Positions 32,899-42,382 of a DNA stretch of 64,000 bases are shown piece after piece; position 1 is the stretch's first letter; each line of letters begins with the position of its first letter. This DNA comes from JACTOJ01 sp032335695 (GTDB lineage: Bacteria; Bacillota; Clostridia; Clostridiales; Clostridiaceae). A program made the position numbers and the translations under genes. Location: the NCBI RefSeq assembly GCF_032335695.1, contig NZ_JACTOJ010000017.1, positions 1 to 64,000 on the forward strand, in the 5' to 3' direction. A model generated the notes under the pieces. The model ran no database searches, was not told the DNA's origin, and saw only the letters and a program-made list of their open reading frames with translations.

Positions 32899-33765
32899 AT
32901 GAAAATAGCATTGTGGAGTCCACTGCATGGCCGAGGGAATACGACTAATGGTTTAGCAATTACATTGGCTTATTCGCTAAATTATGAAGGTGAAAATGTA
33001 TTGATAAATACACAATACACTAAATCAATAATGGAAGGTGCTTTTTTTAGTGGTAGAAAATTAGCGGAATTAAGGAGCTATGATTATGGAATTGATTTTT
33101 TAGATAGGTTAGCAGTTGGAAATGCAAATATACAAAAGGAAGATTTCTATAATTGCTCGGCTAATATAATAGATAAAAGACTCAGTATAATTTTTGGAAC
33201 TGATAAAATAAGTTCAGGGATGTATTCTGCTTCAATAAATAACACTATTAAAAACATAGTGAATACTGCAGACGAGCATTACAACCTAGAATTTATAGAT
33301 GTAAATTCTGGGCTAAAAGATGGTATAACAGAAAAGGTACTGGATAATGCGGATCTAGTAATTGTGACTTTAGAGCAGAATGAACAAATGATTAGCGAAT
33401 TTTTTACTGAAGACCATGAAAAATTAAAAGATAAAAATAAAAAAATAATTATAGTTATTGGCAGGTATGATTGTGAGAGTAAGTGTTCTCAGAAGTATAT
33501 ACAGAAAAATTATAGATATCAAGATGAAATATTTTCAGTTCCATATAATATTGATTTGCTGGATTCTATAAATAATCATAGGATCCTCGATTATTTTTAT
33601 GTAAATAATAAATTTGTAATGAAAGAAGATAATAATTTCTTTTTTCAGGAAGTAAACCGGATATGTGATAGAATAAATTCGTTTTCTGAGGAAAATACTT
33701 TAAAGAAGCCGCTTGGAATGGAAAATATGTACACTAAATTCAAAAAAATATTAATGGCAATTTGA
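32899..33765 (+). CDS. Deviant ParA/MinD-like protein lacking the P-loop lysine
   Basis: 288 residues. SPLHGRGNTTNGLAITLAYS is in the place of the P-loop, but the GKT lysine is Asn, so nucleotide hydrolysis may be lost. EFIDVNSGL and LVIVTLEQNE match later strands of the fold. It may be a non-catalytic partner of the neighbouring ATPases. Confidence 0.6.
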   Translation: MKIALWSPLHGRGNTTNGLAITLAYSLNYEGENVLINTQYTKSIMEGAFFSGRKLAELRSYDYGIDFLDRLAVGNANIQKEDFYNCSANIIDKRLSIIFGTDKISSGMYSASINNTIKNIVNTADEHYNLEFIDVNSGLKDGITEKVLDNADLVIVTLEQNEQMISEFFTEDHEKLKDKNKKIIIVIGRYDCESKCSQKYIQKNYRYQDEIFSVPYNIDLLDSINNHRILDYFYVNNKFVMKEDNNFFFQEVNRICDRINSFSEENTLKKPLGMENMYTKFKKILMAI

Positions 33766-33778
33766 AGGGGGTTGAAAT

Positions 33779-35647
33779 ATGATTGCTTTTCTAAGTAAAG
33801 TAAAAGGCGCACTGCTATCAAAAGATATAGATGAAGAAAAAACAGAAAAGTACACCTTAAAAAACGTTCAATTGTATGTTGAAAAATCTTTAGAGTATTC
33901 AAGGAGGCACGAAACAGAGAATACAGGCATGACAAGTGCTCAATATAGAAAACAAGAGGAAAAAAGAAGGACTTTATTAAAAATATCCCAAAATTGCGGT
34001 AAGGGGGATATTGCAGCTAAATTATATATGAAGAAGTATATAGCTGATATTATAACAAAAGAGTATGGTGTAAGTAGAGATAATATTGACTATATATTTA
34101 ATTTTAAATCTCCTAAAACAGCTCAGGATAAATTTGAAATAATTTTATATTCATATAAAAAAACACATGAATATTGGGCATTGGACAAGTTGCTGGACAA
34201 GTATCAATTAAATAAATTCAGGAATATAGATGGAGTTAAGTGCTGCGTAATAACAGTAGATGATATAAATGATATATTTAGCAAAGAAAGTATATCCGTT
34301 GCAAAAGAAAAAATAAATTTATCATTTGAAGATAAATTAGAAATAATAGTTCAAAGAATTTATCAGGATACAAAAGGTTTGGGTGTCATAGATGAGATTA
34401 GAGATATGTTTTGTGATGGTATAAGCATAGGAGTATCTGGAGTACCAATAGATTTTATAGGTAAGCTATCAGATATGCAGATAAGACAGAATATAGATGC
34501 AATACAAAATTATAAATACTCTTATGATAGCATATGGCTTTACAGGGGAAAGGAAATTCATTTAGATTTTCTAAGCTTTGGATCACAGCACGAATTAGAG
34601 AGAGTATGTAAATTAATTTATAAATTTCATGATACTGCTCAATTGACAAGATCAGATGGATATATATTCACATATATGGCTGATTTGTCGAGAGCTGTAA
34701 CATTTAGACCTCCGTTCGCGGAGTCATGGTGTGCATTTATAAGGAAATTCGATGTAGATCCTAATTTAGATATATTATATAAACAACAAAATTATGATAT
34801 TGTTAAGGAATTGCTAGAATTCTTCGGAAAGGGAAAGGCAAAGCTTGTTGTAACTGGACCTCAAGGGGTAGGGAAAACAACGTTGTTGATAGCAATTATA
34901 AGAAATATGTATGCCAATACAGCCATAAGAGTATGGGAAGACTATTTTGAGGCATTTTTAAGACTTAAAATTCCTGGTGCCGGCAGAAATATTATGACAA
35001 TAAGAAAGACTAAAAACATTAATGGAGATAAAGCAATAGCTGCCATAAAAAAATCGAATGGTGATATTACTGTAATTACAGAGGCAGCAGAAGATGAACA
35101 CATTAAATATATTATTAAGGTATCACAAGCTGCATCAGAAACAACGGTATACACACATCATGCTAATGATGCAGATGCATTAGTTGACGCTTTAACTAAT
35201 TCAGGCGTGAATTCAGGGGCATTTACTAATGAAGAATCTGCATTAAAAGCAGTCTTGAAAACATTGGGGTTTGATGTACATCCTGAAGCAACGCCAGATG
35301 GAGAAAGATATATAGAAAGAATAACTGAATTTATTATCGATGATGAAAATCAAACAGAGGATATATTAGATAAATTTGCAAATTCAAGAATTACTGATAG
35401 AGATAGTAAGCTTGATGTAATGTTTGAGATGATAAAAAGCATGTATATAAGTAAAAGAAAAAAGAATAAAGGATATAAGGATGTAAATATTGTTGAATAT
35501 GATCCTATAGAAAAAAAATATATAATAACTAATCCTATAAGTGCGAAGAGAAAGAAAGAAATTATGAAAAAGCTACTTCCGGAAGATCAAATAAAGTTTC
35601 AAAACCTTATGGATAGAATGGAGAAGATGATCGAAAAGGGGGCGTAA
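33779..35647 (+). CDS. CpaF/TadA-like secretion ATPase (VirB11 superfamily)
   Basis: 622 residues, long for the family because of an about 190-residue N-terminal extension. The core has the usual N-terminal domain (EIRDMFCDGISIGVSGVP), Walker A GPQGVGKTTLLIAIIRNMY (about residue 360), an Asp/Glu box (WEDYFEAFLRL) and a Walker B/His-box region with VITEAAEDEHI and TTVYTHHANDADALVDAL. It powers Tad/Flp pilus assembly. The ATG follows GGGGG. Confidence 0.82.
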   Translation: MIAFLSKVKGALLSKDIDEEKTEKYTLKNVQLYVEKSLEYSRRHETENTGMTSAQYRKQEEKRRTLLKISQNCGKGDIAAKLYMKKYIADIITKEYGVSRDNIDYIFNFKSPKTAQDKFEIILYSYKKTHEYWALDKLLDKYQLNKFRNIDGVKCCVITVDDINDIFSKESISVAKEKINLSFEDKLEIIVQRIYQDTKGLGVIDEIRDMFCDGISIGVSGVPIDFIGKLSDMQIRQNIDAIQNYKYSYDSIWLYRGKEIHLDFLSFGSQHELERVCKLIYKFHDTAQLTRSDGYIFTYMADLSRAVTFRPPFAESWCAFIRKFDVDPNLDILYKQQNYDIVKELLEFFGKGKAKLVVTGPQGVGKTTLLIAIIRNMYANTAIRVWEDYFEAFLRLKIPGAGRNIMTIRKTKNINGDKAIAAIKKSNGDITVITEAAEDEHIKYIIKVSQAASETTVYTHHANDADALVDALTNSGVNSGAFTNEESALKAVLKTLGFDVHPEATPDGERYIERITEFIIDDENQTEDILDKFANSRITDRDSKLDVMFEMIKSMYISKRKKNKGYKDVNIVEYDPIEKKYIITNPISAKRKKEIMKKLLPEDQIKFQNLMDRMEKMIEKGA

Positions 35648-35650
35648 AGC

Positions 35651-37732
35651 GTGAACGTTGAATTTAAGATAATTATTGCCTTGTGGGCAGCATTTTTTTT
35701 ATATCAAGCATTTTTATTTGTTAATAATAAAAATAGAAAAAAGAGCAAAATAAGCAGAAAGGTTTCTGATTTTTTCAGTATAATATATGGTTATTTAACT
35801 AAAATCCCTATATTAAAAAATGATATAAAGAGAGTTAGACAGAGATTATATAATAACAATTTATGGGATGACGATATATTGAATTTTAAAGTAGCTCTTT
35901 ATTATGTAACAGCATGGTTTATCGCATTAGTTAGTTTTACATTTGTTTGCATTTATTTCAAAGATGATAGTTTTGAAATAGTTATATTATCCCCATTTTG
36001 TTATTATCTCAAGATAATATTGCTAGAACATTTTATAGGAAATGATATAGAGCTATTAACAGGATTACATGAATTTAATGAGGATCTAATTCCTGATTAT
36101 CAGCACCATCAAGATATTGATAAAGCTGTTGAGCAAGCTCAAGATGAAAATAGCAGTTTAATTACGATAAACCATATAATAAATATGAAATCGGCTATTG
36201 ATGACGGCGATGTATTAGAGGAGTATATTAATTCACCTAACAATATTTATTTAAAGCTTGATGCTTTAAATTGCCATTTAACTAATGAATTTGGAGATAC
36301 GTTTAGTAATGAAAATGAATCAGTTTTCATGGCCAATATAAAGCATTTTAACAAATTAATAAACATGGATATATTTAAAATAAGAGCTATTATGCATAGG
36401 ATTGGAAATGGAGCGTTTACATGTATAGCACCTTTGCTGGCGTTTAAACCATTAGAGATGTGGTTTGATAAGTGTCTTCCAGAGGCAAACATTTTTTATA
36501 AAAGTAGCATGAATTTTATATTGAAAATTTTATTGACTATACTTTGCACTGCTATGTTTTTTATAGTTAGAAACTTATCTAATGTAGATCAAGCAAGCGA
36601 CTTAGAAAAGAAATATTTATGGGAAGAAAAGCTATTGAATATAAAAATATTTAGCAAATTTATTAGTTTTATTATACCTAAAAGAGATTCAAAAAAGTAT
36701 TACTATTACCGGAAATTAATTGCTAGATCACAGATAAAAACTAAAATAGAATGGGTATTTGTACAAAAAACTGTGATATTTTTAGCAGCATTTATATTTT
36801 CCCTAACAGCTGCTTTTTCGGCACATAAAATAAATTATGGAAATATGTTAGATAATACGACCTTTAGCATGGGACAAACCATAATAACAGTAAGCGGCGA
36901 GCAAAAAAATACAGATGAGTTGGAGAGAAAAATTATAAATAGCATAGGTCTGCAAAAAGATAAAGTTATAAATAAAACAACTGAGATTAGAAATATGTTG
37001 CTATCGCAAGGATTAGATGATAATGATGAAACTACAAAGTTAGCCGAAAAAATAAATAATAAGTTAATTAATATAAACAATGAACATGTCAGATTGTATG
37101 AAATCTTGATATGTTTATTTTTTTCGTTTATATCAACGATAGCACCTAATTTATATTTAAAATTCAAAATAAAAACAAATAAGTTATCAATGAATTCTGA
37201 GGTAATGCTATTAGAAACGGTAGTTTTAATATTGATGAATTTTGAAAATACAAATATAGAGTTAGTTTTGAATTATTGGAGCAAGTTTGCTAAGCAATTC
37301 AAAATTCCTATTGATAATGCTATTTATAGGCTACAAAAAGGTACCGATGAAGCACTTAATAATGTAATAGTAGACAGTACTGATAATAGTCTATTAAAAA
37401 ATACAATAAATGAAGAAGAAATATTAGATGATCTCATTGAAAAGGTGGATTTTAAGCCATTTAAAAATTTAATTAAGAACTTACAAAAAACAGAAGATAT
37501 TAGTTTTGTACAGGCCTTTTCAAACTTAAGTACACACAGAAATGATTATGCTAAAAACAGAGAGGAGGATGATGAAAGAGAAATTAGTAGGAGGGTTTCA
37601 GTAGCTGAAAGATTATGCAGAATTGCGTATTGGAGCGTTGTAATCTTATATATGCTAGTACCTTTGATGGTAGTAACTCTTTATAAAGCTTCAGATATCA
37701 TATCTCAGGTATCAGCAGGAATCCCCAAATAA
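35651..37732 (+). CDS. TadB-TadC-like fused platform membrane protein
   Basis: 693 residues with helices at about 5-22, 90-125, 290-310, 375-395, 490-510 and 665-685. It has two copies of the layout charged stretch, helix pair, soluble helical domain. This looks like the two T2SSF-type platform proteins TadB and TadC joined in one chain, and it immediately follows the ATPase as expected. GTG 35651 is 4 nt after the ATPase stop. Similarity is by architecture; a profile search is needed for certainty. Confidence 0.6.
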   Translation: MNVEFKIIIALWAAFFLYQAFLFVNNKNRKKSKISRKVSDFFSIIYGYLTKIPILKNDIKRVRQRLYNNNLWDDDILNFKVALYYVTAWFIALVSFTFVCIYFKDDSFEIVILSPFCYYLKIILLEHFIGNDIELLTGLHEFNEDLIPDYQHHQDIDKAVEQAQDENSSLITINHIINMKSAIDDGDVLEEYINSPNNIYLKLDALNCHLTNEFGDTFSNENESVFMANIKHFNKLINMDIFKIRAIMHRIGNGAFTCIAPLLAFKPLEMWFDKCLPEANIFYKSSMNFILKILLTILCTAMFFIVRNLSNVDQASDLEKKYLWEEKLLNIKIFSKFISFIIPKRDSKKYYYYRKLIARSQIKTKIEWVFVQKTVIFLAAFIFSLTAAFSAHKINYGNMLDNTTFSMGQTIITVSGEQKNTDELERKIINSIGLQKDKVINKTTEIRNMLLSQGLDDNDETTKLAEKINNKLININNEHVRLYEILICLFFSFISTIAPNLYLKFKIKTNKLSMNSEVMLLETVVLILMNFENTNIELVLNYWSKFAKQFKIPIDNAIYRLQKGTDEALNNVIVDSTDNSLLKNTINEEEILDDLIEKVDFKPFKNLIKNLQKTEDISFVQAFSNLSTHRNDYAKNREEDDEREISRRVSVAERLCRIAYWSVVILYMLVPLMVVTLYKASDIISQVSAGIPK

Positions 37733-37755
37733 TTTATATTTTACGAGGTGAGAGC

Positions 37756-37848
37756 ATGCAAGAGAGAGAAATATCAACAAAGGAATCGATAATAATTATT
37801 TCAATTTTGATTATAGCTACTTGTATTCTCATAAAATTGAGTCTATAA
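37756..37848 (+). CDS. Small hydrophobic peptide, 30 aa
   Basis: MQEREISTKESI followed by a single hydrophobic helix (IIIISILIIATCILI). ATG 37756 follows ACGAGGTGAG. It could be a small Flp-like or accessory membrane peptide. Short, so uncertain. Confidence 0.4.
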   Translation: MQEREISTKESIIIISILIIATCILIKLSL

Positions 37849-37902
37849 CAGCTTGTATCTACAAAAAAATATACTAGATATATGAAAGGAGGTGGTTTAT
37901 AT

Positions 37903-37971
37903 GTGAAGGAGATTAGTATAAATAATTCAATAAATATTATTAATCATTTTAACAGTATACATACTGTTTAA
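37903..37971 (+). CDS. Possible 22-aa peptide before the pilin gene
   Basis: A strong AAAGGAGGTGG lies ahead of ATGTGAAGG: ATG there is followed at once by TGA, but the overlapping GTG (37903) opens a 22-codon frame (KEISINNSINIINHF). Either a small peptide or a start-stop element that tunes the downstream gene. Confidence 0.3.
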   Translation: MKEISINNSINIINHFNSIHTV

Positions 37972-37989
37972 TTTTAGGAGGTATAGAAT

Positions 37990-38400
37990 ATGAAAGCGGT
38001 AGAAGAAGGAACACATGGGTCAGTAGGGATAATATTAACATTAGGAGTAATCACTTTTTTTGTAGCAATTTTTGGGTTATCTGGACCATTAAGAACTTTG
38101 GCCAGTTCAAATTTAAAATCAACAGTACAGAGTTTTACTGCAAGTACATTTAGTAATTATGATAATACTGAAATTAATGGTAGTGAGGTAATTAGTGCTA
38201 TAAACACAAAAGCTTCATCAGATTTAAGTGTAATAGTAAAGACTAAGTCTGATACAGTTGGCAAGAAGTATAATACTGGAAGCTACAATATATCAGATAG
38301 TTCAGATCCAGATTATATCGAAGGAGAAGCTACTTTTACTTCAGTATTAGGCAAAACGACAAATGGAACCATAATTTCTATAACATTTACTCAGCAGTAA
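37990..38400 (+). CDS. Candidate pilin of the Tad-like system
   Basis: 136 residues: short acidic N-terminus MKAVEEGTHG, then one long hydrophobic helix (SVGIILTLGVITFFVAIFGL), then a Ser/Thr-rich, probably beta-rich domain. The Gly before the helix fits a prepilin-type processing site, but the usual Glu at +5 is not present. Start follows AGGAGG. A 17-bp hairpin directly downstream may boost its share of the operon mRNA, as for major structural subunits. Confidence 0.5.
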   Translation: MKAVEEGTHGSVGIILTLGVITFFVAIFGLSGPLRTLASSNLKSTVQSFTASTFSNYDNTEINGSEVISAINTKASSDLSVIVKTKSDTVGKKYNTGSYNISDSSDPDYIEGEATFTSVLGKTTNGTIISITFTQQ

Positions 38401-38408
38401 TTAACATT

Positions 38409-38445
38409 CCATAAGTAGTAGTTAAACATTAACTACTACTTATGG
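38409..38445 (+). terminator. 17-bp perfect hairpin after the pilin gene
   Basis: Arms 38409-38425 and 38429-38445 pair perfectly around a 3-nt loop, with no T-run (AAAAATA follows). More like an mRNA-stabilising 3' hairpin or partial terminator than a full stop. Confidence 0.6.
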
Positions 38446-38467
38446 AAAAATATTAAAGGTGATTATT

Positions 38468-39073
38468 TTGAGAAAGATTTTTGTGTTTTTTACTATTTTA
38501 TTAACTATATTTTTAATATTAAATATTAGCAATAAACAAAGGAGTACCCAGGGTAAGGAAATGGATAGTTTGTTAAGAATAAAGCCTAAAAATAGTAATG
38601 ATAATGAATATATTATTTTAAATGATTTTGAAGATGAAAATAGCAGGAATGGTCCTGAGATAATAGATTTTATAAATAATAAGTCAAAGTCTCCGGCAAC
38701 TCAAGCAAATGTAGAAGATATTAAATTATTGGCTAGGTTAATTGAAAGTGAAGCTGGAGGAGAGTCTTATGAAGGAAAACTTGCTGTTGGAAGCGTAGTT
38801 ATAAACAGGAGTAAAGAGGATAAAAAAACTATAAGGGATGTAATATATTTTCCTGGGCAATTTGAAGGAATAAGCAGTATTAATTTCAATATAGAACCAA
38901 GCAGTGAGTCAATTAATGCTGCAAATGAAGTTGTGGGAGGTAAAGATATTATTCCAGATGCATATTATTATGCTAATTTGCAGATATGTGAAGCTAGGCA
39001 TATAAGGCCTAGCTTTGCTGTTGAAAGTAAATTCATTGAAAGGATAGGCAATCACTGGTTCTTCAAAAAATAA
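38468..39073 (+). CDS. SleB-type cell wall hydrolase
   Basis: 201 residues: N-terminal membrane/signal helix, linker, and a C-terminal Hydrolase_2 domain with LLARLIESEAGGESYEGKLA, then GSVVINR, FPGQFEGI and the late NHWFFK. Found in SleB/CwlJ lytic transglycosylases; the Glu in IESEAGGE is the catalytic candidate. In this setting it probably opens peptidoglycan for the pilus rather than acting in germination. TTG 38468 follows AAAGG. Confidence 0.8.
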   Translation: MRKIFVFFTILLTIFLILNISNKQRSTQGKEMDSLLRIKPKNSNDNEYIILNDFEDENSRNGPEIIDFINNKSKSPATQANVEDIKLLARLIESEAGGESYEGKLAVGSVVINRSKEDKKTIRDVIYFPGQFEGISSINFNIEPSSESINAANEVVGGKDIIPDAYYYANLQICEARHIRPSFAVESKFIERIGNHWFFKK

Positions 39074-39115
39074 TTAAGATATATCGGTAAAGATTTAGAT
39101 GTGAGGAGGAATACA

Positions 39116-39616
39116 ATGGTTAATCCACTGGCAGAAATAGCAATAAGTATTTTACTAACGTTTGGACTATTAGCAGGACCAATACATAATACATTTTACA
39201 CAACCGATACAGCCATAAATAATCAAGTAAAGAGAAGTATAAATGAATTTCAAAAACAAGTAAGAAATAATGGATATGTAGATTTAGATACTTTTAAAAG
39301 CTTTATGAGCGAAATGGACACTACTAAAAGAGTATATAAAGTTGAATTATTGCATAGCAGCAAATTAATATACCCTAATGGCACTAATGACACTAAGGTT
39401 CTATATATAAAGCATGGCAACAAAGAAATACTTAAGCAAATTTATTCTGGACAGAAATATTATATGAGATATGGCGATGATTTTTCGATAACAGTGACTG
39501 AAACCCAAGTGGAACCAAGTAGGCTACTAGAATATAGTTTATATCAAAATTCAGGTGGCTTTAATAAGTACTTGAGCTTCAGCAATGGAGGAATGGTAGA
39601 AAATGAGGCAAATTAG
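39116..39616 (+). CDS. Pseudopilin-like (TadE/F-type) protein
   Basis: 166 residues: an N-terminal hydrophobic helix (EIAISILLTFGLLAGPI), then a soluble domain with NEFQKQVRNNGYVDLDTFKS and VELLHSSKLIYP, a pattern I associate with minor-pilin-like proteins of clostridial Tad loci. ATG 39116 follows GAGGAGG. Confidence 0.5.
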   Translation: MVNPLAEIAISILLTFGLLAGPIHNTFYTTDTAINNQVKRSINEFQKQVRNNGYVDLDTFKSFMSEMDTTKRVYKVELLHSSKLIYPNGTNDTKVLYIKHGNKEILKQIYSGQKYYMRYGDDFSITVTETQVEPSRLLEYSLYQNSGGFNKYLSFSNGGMVENEAN

Positions 39617-40556
39617 CTTAATTGCAATTGTATTATTTATGATATTATTTTTCCCTTTAAATATTGATATGACTGCAATGACAAATGCTGAAGATTTAAA
39701 GTATGATTATTCAGAGGCAGTAGATAATGCTACAAGCGATGCTGCCAATGCTCTACTTATGGATAATAACGATGAACTGATGGAACTACAAGCTAACGGT
39801 GGGGCTGCTTTATACTCAAGTTTAAATTTAGACGAAGGACTAAAAAGATTTCAAAGATCATTATATCTAAATTTAAGAATAGAAGAAAATTATGCCGCAC
39901 AACAAGCACTACAGAATAAAATCCCTATAATTATAGCAGCAGGATATGATGGATACTACATTCATTCATGGATGGAACAGAAGATTAAGGGTAGTGTCAA
40001 GTATACAAATGATTGGACAAATAAAAAGCTATATGAAATACTTGATACTAAATTAAATATAAAAATTAGGTTTACTATGGATAATTATGTCTATATTCAG
40101 GATTTATCTTCTGGACAAAAATATGAAGGAGATAAAAGTAAATTTGAGAGTAAATATCCTAATTATTTTGGTGAAAAGTTTGAAAAAATAAGATCGCAGG
40201 TTATAAATCAGGTTATTCAAAGAGACCTACAGTATTATACATATAACAGTAATAAAGTAGCAAAATTAAATGGTTGGCAACTTGCTTTCAATATACCGTA
40301 TTGGGGGAATAGATCAATAACTTCAGTTAGTTTTATTGCATTTTTACAAGGAGAAATCAGTAGGGGAGTATCTAACTATAATACATATGGATTTGGAACT
40401 GCAAAAATATATCAGAGAAAACCTATTTATGGATATGAAATGAATGGCAAAAAGTATTACTCAAATAATATGACTGGGGATAATATAACATCATTTTTTG
40501 ATGAATACGAGGCAGCTCAAAACGGATATTTCCCAGACCCTAAATATTACAAATAA
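39603..40556 (+). CDS. Secreted/pseudopilin-like protein, 317 aa
   Basis: Starts 14 nt before the end of the preceding gene. N-terminal helix (LIAIVLFMILFFPLNI), then DYSEAVDNATSDAANAL, similar in layout to TadE-type minor pilins, and a long Tyr-rich soluble part (YYTYNSNKVAKLN). Last gene of the Tad-like run. Confidence 0.5.
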   Translation: MRQISLIAIVLFMILFFPLNIDMTAMTNAEDLKYDYSEAVDNATSDAANALLMDNNDELMELQANGGAALYSSLNLDEGLKRFQRSLYLNLRIEENYAAQQALQNKIPIIIAAGYDGYYIHSWMEQKIKGSVKYTNDWTNKKLYEILDTKLNIKIRFTMDNYVYIQDLSSGQKYEGDKSKFESKYPNYFGEKFEKIRSQVINQVIQRDLQYYTYNSNKVAKLNGWQLAFNIPYWGNRSITSVSFIAFLQGEISRGVSNYNTYGFGTAKIYQRKPIYGYEMNGKKYYSNNMTGDNITSFFDEYEAAQNGYFPDPKYYK

Positions 40557-40608
40557 AAATACGAAAAATTTACCATAAGCTATTTACAAATTGTAGAGCA
40601 AGTGTTAA

Positions 40609-40650
40609 TATTGAAATATAATACAATATATATTGAATTATATTTCAATA
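40609..40650. promoter_or_regulatory. Operator-like 14-bp inverted repeat
   Basis: TATTGAAATATAAT (40609-40622) and ATTATATTTCAATA (40637-40650) are exact reverse complements; the left arm includes a -10-like TATAAT (40617-40622). It sits 15 bp ahead of a winged-helix regulator gene and may be its autoregulatory site. Confidence 0.55.
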
Positions 40651-40665
40651 TTAGTGGAGAGAAAT

Positions 40666-40941
40666 ATGGAAAGAAGCGAATACTATGAATATATTGCTGC
40701 ATTAAAGGATTTAACAACATATCATTATAAAATATGGATGTTGTTAAAGGGGAAATCATACAGCCAGTCTCAGATTTCAAAAATCTTATATGTTGATCCG
40801 CAAAGGATCAATAGAGCCATGAAGGATTTATTAAAACGTGGGATAGTAAGTGTAGACAGAATCGAAGGAAGAAACAAATTTTTCAGGTTAACCGATATAG
40901 ATAAAATAGTTAGGGAGGGAATCAATAATGAAGATAATTGA
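40666..40941 (+). CDS. Winged-helix (MarR-like) transcription regulator
   Basis: 91 residues: helices, then YSQSQISKILYVDPQRINRAM and LLKRGIVSVDRIEGRNKFFRL, the recognition helix and wing of a wHTH fold. ATG 40666 follows GTGGAGAG. Its end overlaps the next gene by 14 nt. Probably regulates the surface-protein genes that follow. Confidence 0.7.
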   Translation: MERSEYYEYIAALKDLTTYHYKIWMLLKGKSYSQSQISKILYVDPQRINRAMKDLLKRGIVSVDRIEGRNKFFRLTDIDKIVREGINNEDN

Positions 40942-41818
40942 GCTTTTAAAAAAATTTCCACAAGTTTTACATGCTTCAGTAAAAGTTAAAGTAATTGCTA
41001 TGGCTACGGTGGCAGTAGTAGGTGTAGGGGGAGTTACGACTGCAGCTGTAATTGTTAAAAATAACACACAAAATACGCCAAAAGCAGAAGCTACAGCGAA
41101 GGCCGATACAAAGGATATTAATGTCACATCAGATATTGGAAAAAACAATGAAGATCAATCACAGGCTCAAAGTTTAGATTCTAATCAGCAAAATCAACCT
41201 ACAACTCAGACTCAATCTCAAAGTAATAATTCAAATACACCAAATGAAGCTAATAGCCAGAAGGCGGCTTCAACAGATACTTCTTCAAATACTACAAATT
41301 CTAATAATAGTTCAACAAAAAAAACTTCTTCAGCAGCTACAAGTTCAATAACACAGGCTTCTGCACCAGCAGCAACGCCCAAAACTAGTCCAACACCAGC
41401 ACCAGCTCCAGCCCCTAAGCCAGCCCCTACACCAGCTCCAGCGCCTACCAGGCAGAGCGGAATTGATGAGGATCTTACTAACCAAATAAATAATCAGTAT
41501 ACTATTCCGGTATATGAAAGAAATAAACAAGATCCAAGGACCCAGTCTTTGGTGAAATTAGCTAGATCCGTTGTAACCGGCAATCTAGTTATTCCTGATG
41601 ATGTGAAGAATGAATGGTGTCCTTATACAAGCGATCCAAGTACTAAATTTAAATACATTAAGTATTCGGTAAACGTAGTAACAGGTGAAAGTCAATATTA
41701 TTATACTCGTTTTCCTGAACAACCAGGAGCGAAAAATGGATTTAATTACGTAGTAGCGTATTGGGATGCATCAATAAATAATTATAAGATGTATTATATT
41801 AAAATCCAGCTACTTTAA
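40928..41818 (+). CDS. Cell-surface protein with Ser/Thr/Asn and Pro-Ala repeats
   Basis: 296 residues: basic N-terminus, one membrane helix (AMATVAVVGVGGVTTAAVIV), a long Gln/Ser/Asn/Thr-rich spacer, a wall-spanning (TP)AP repeat (about 155-175) and a C-terminal beta-rich domain of 115 residues. The extended spacer would carry the tip domain through the wall. Unknown partner. Confidence 0.65.
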   Translation: MKIIELLKKFPQVLHASVKVKVIAMATVAVVGVGGVTTAAVIVKNNTQNTPKAEATAKADTKDINVTSDIGKNNEDQSQAQSLDSNQQNQPTTQTQSQSNNSNTPNEANSQKAASTDTSSNTTNSNNSSTKKTSSAATSSITQASAPAATPKTSPTPAPAPAPKPAPTPAPAPTRQSGIDEDLTNQINNQYTIPVYERNKQDPRTQSLVKLARSVVTGNLVIPDDVKNEWCPYTSDPSTKFKYIKYSVNVVTGESQYYYTRFPEQPGAKNGFNYVVAYWDASINNYKMYYIKIQLL

Positions 41819-41935
41819 TTTGGTATCTAATAAGTTTTTCAAGAATATATTAATGGCTATTTTACAGATTCATAAATTTACAATATAGTTGATTAAAGTT
41901 TGCATATACTATAAACATAGTCAAGGAGATAAGAA

Positions 41936-42199
41936 ATGAGATTTGATATTAGTGTAATAAAATCTTACTGGAATTTTTTTAAGATATTTCATGATGGCTC
42001 AGATGTTTGGAGTTGGGTGATAGGCAAAATAGCAAGAGGCTATGACGAAGTGGACAGCAATGGCTATTATGGGTATGAAGAAGAATCAAACCTATTTAAA
42101 TTGTTATTAGCTCCGTTCAAAATAATTATTTTAATTACAGTTATAATAACAAAAATAGTATTTTTGCCTACAGCAGTATTATTCTCTATAAAATTTTGA
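41936..42199 (+). CDS. Small membrane protein, 87 aa
   Basis: Aromatic N-terminal half (SYWNFFKIFHD, YYGYEEE) and a C-terminal hydrophobic segment of about 30 residues. ATG 41936 follows CAAGGAGAT. Unknown. Confidence 0.55.
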   Translation: MRFDISVIKSYWNFFKIFHDGSDVWSWVIGKIARGYDEVDSNGYYGYEEESNLFKLLLAPFKIIILITVIITKIVFLPTAVLFSIKF

Positions 42200-42318
42200 G
42201 ATTCTGATAAGGAATAAATCCAAATACAATATGATTTTAAATTAAAAGGTTAAAATTCGTGTTAGAAATCTGCAGTAAATTTATTAAAATCAACATAATT
42301 TCTATGATCCTCAAAGGA

Positions 42319-42350
42319 ATCTAGTTGCGTATGCAGCTAGATTTTTATTT
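42319..42350 (+). terminator. Intrinsic terminator
   Basis: ATCTAGTTGC (42319-42328) pairs with GCAGCTAGAT (42333-42342), with one mismatch, followed by TTTTATTTT. Confidence 0.75.
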
Positions 42351-42382
42351 TGCAAAAAAATTAACAGGAGGCAGATTATGCT

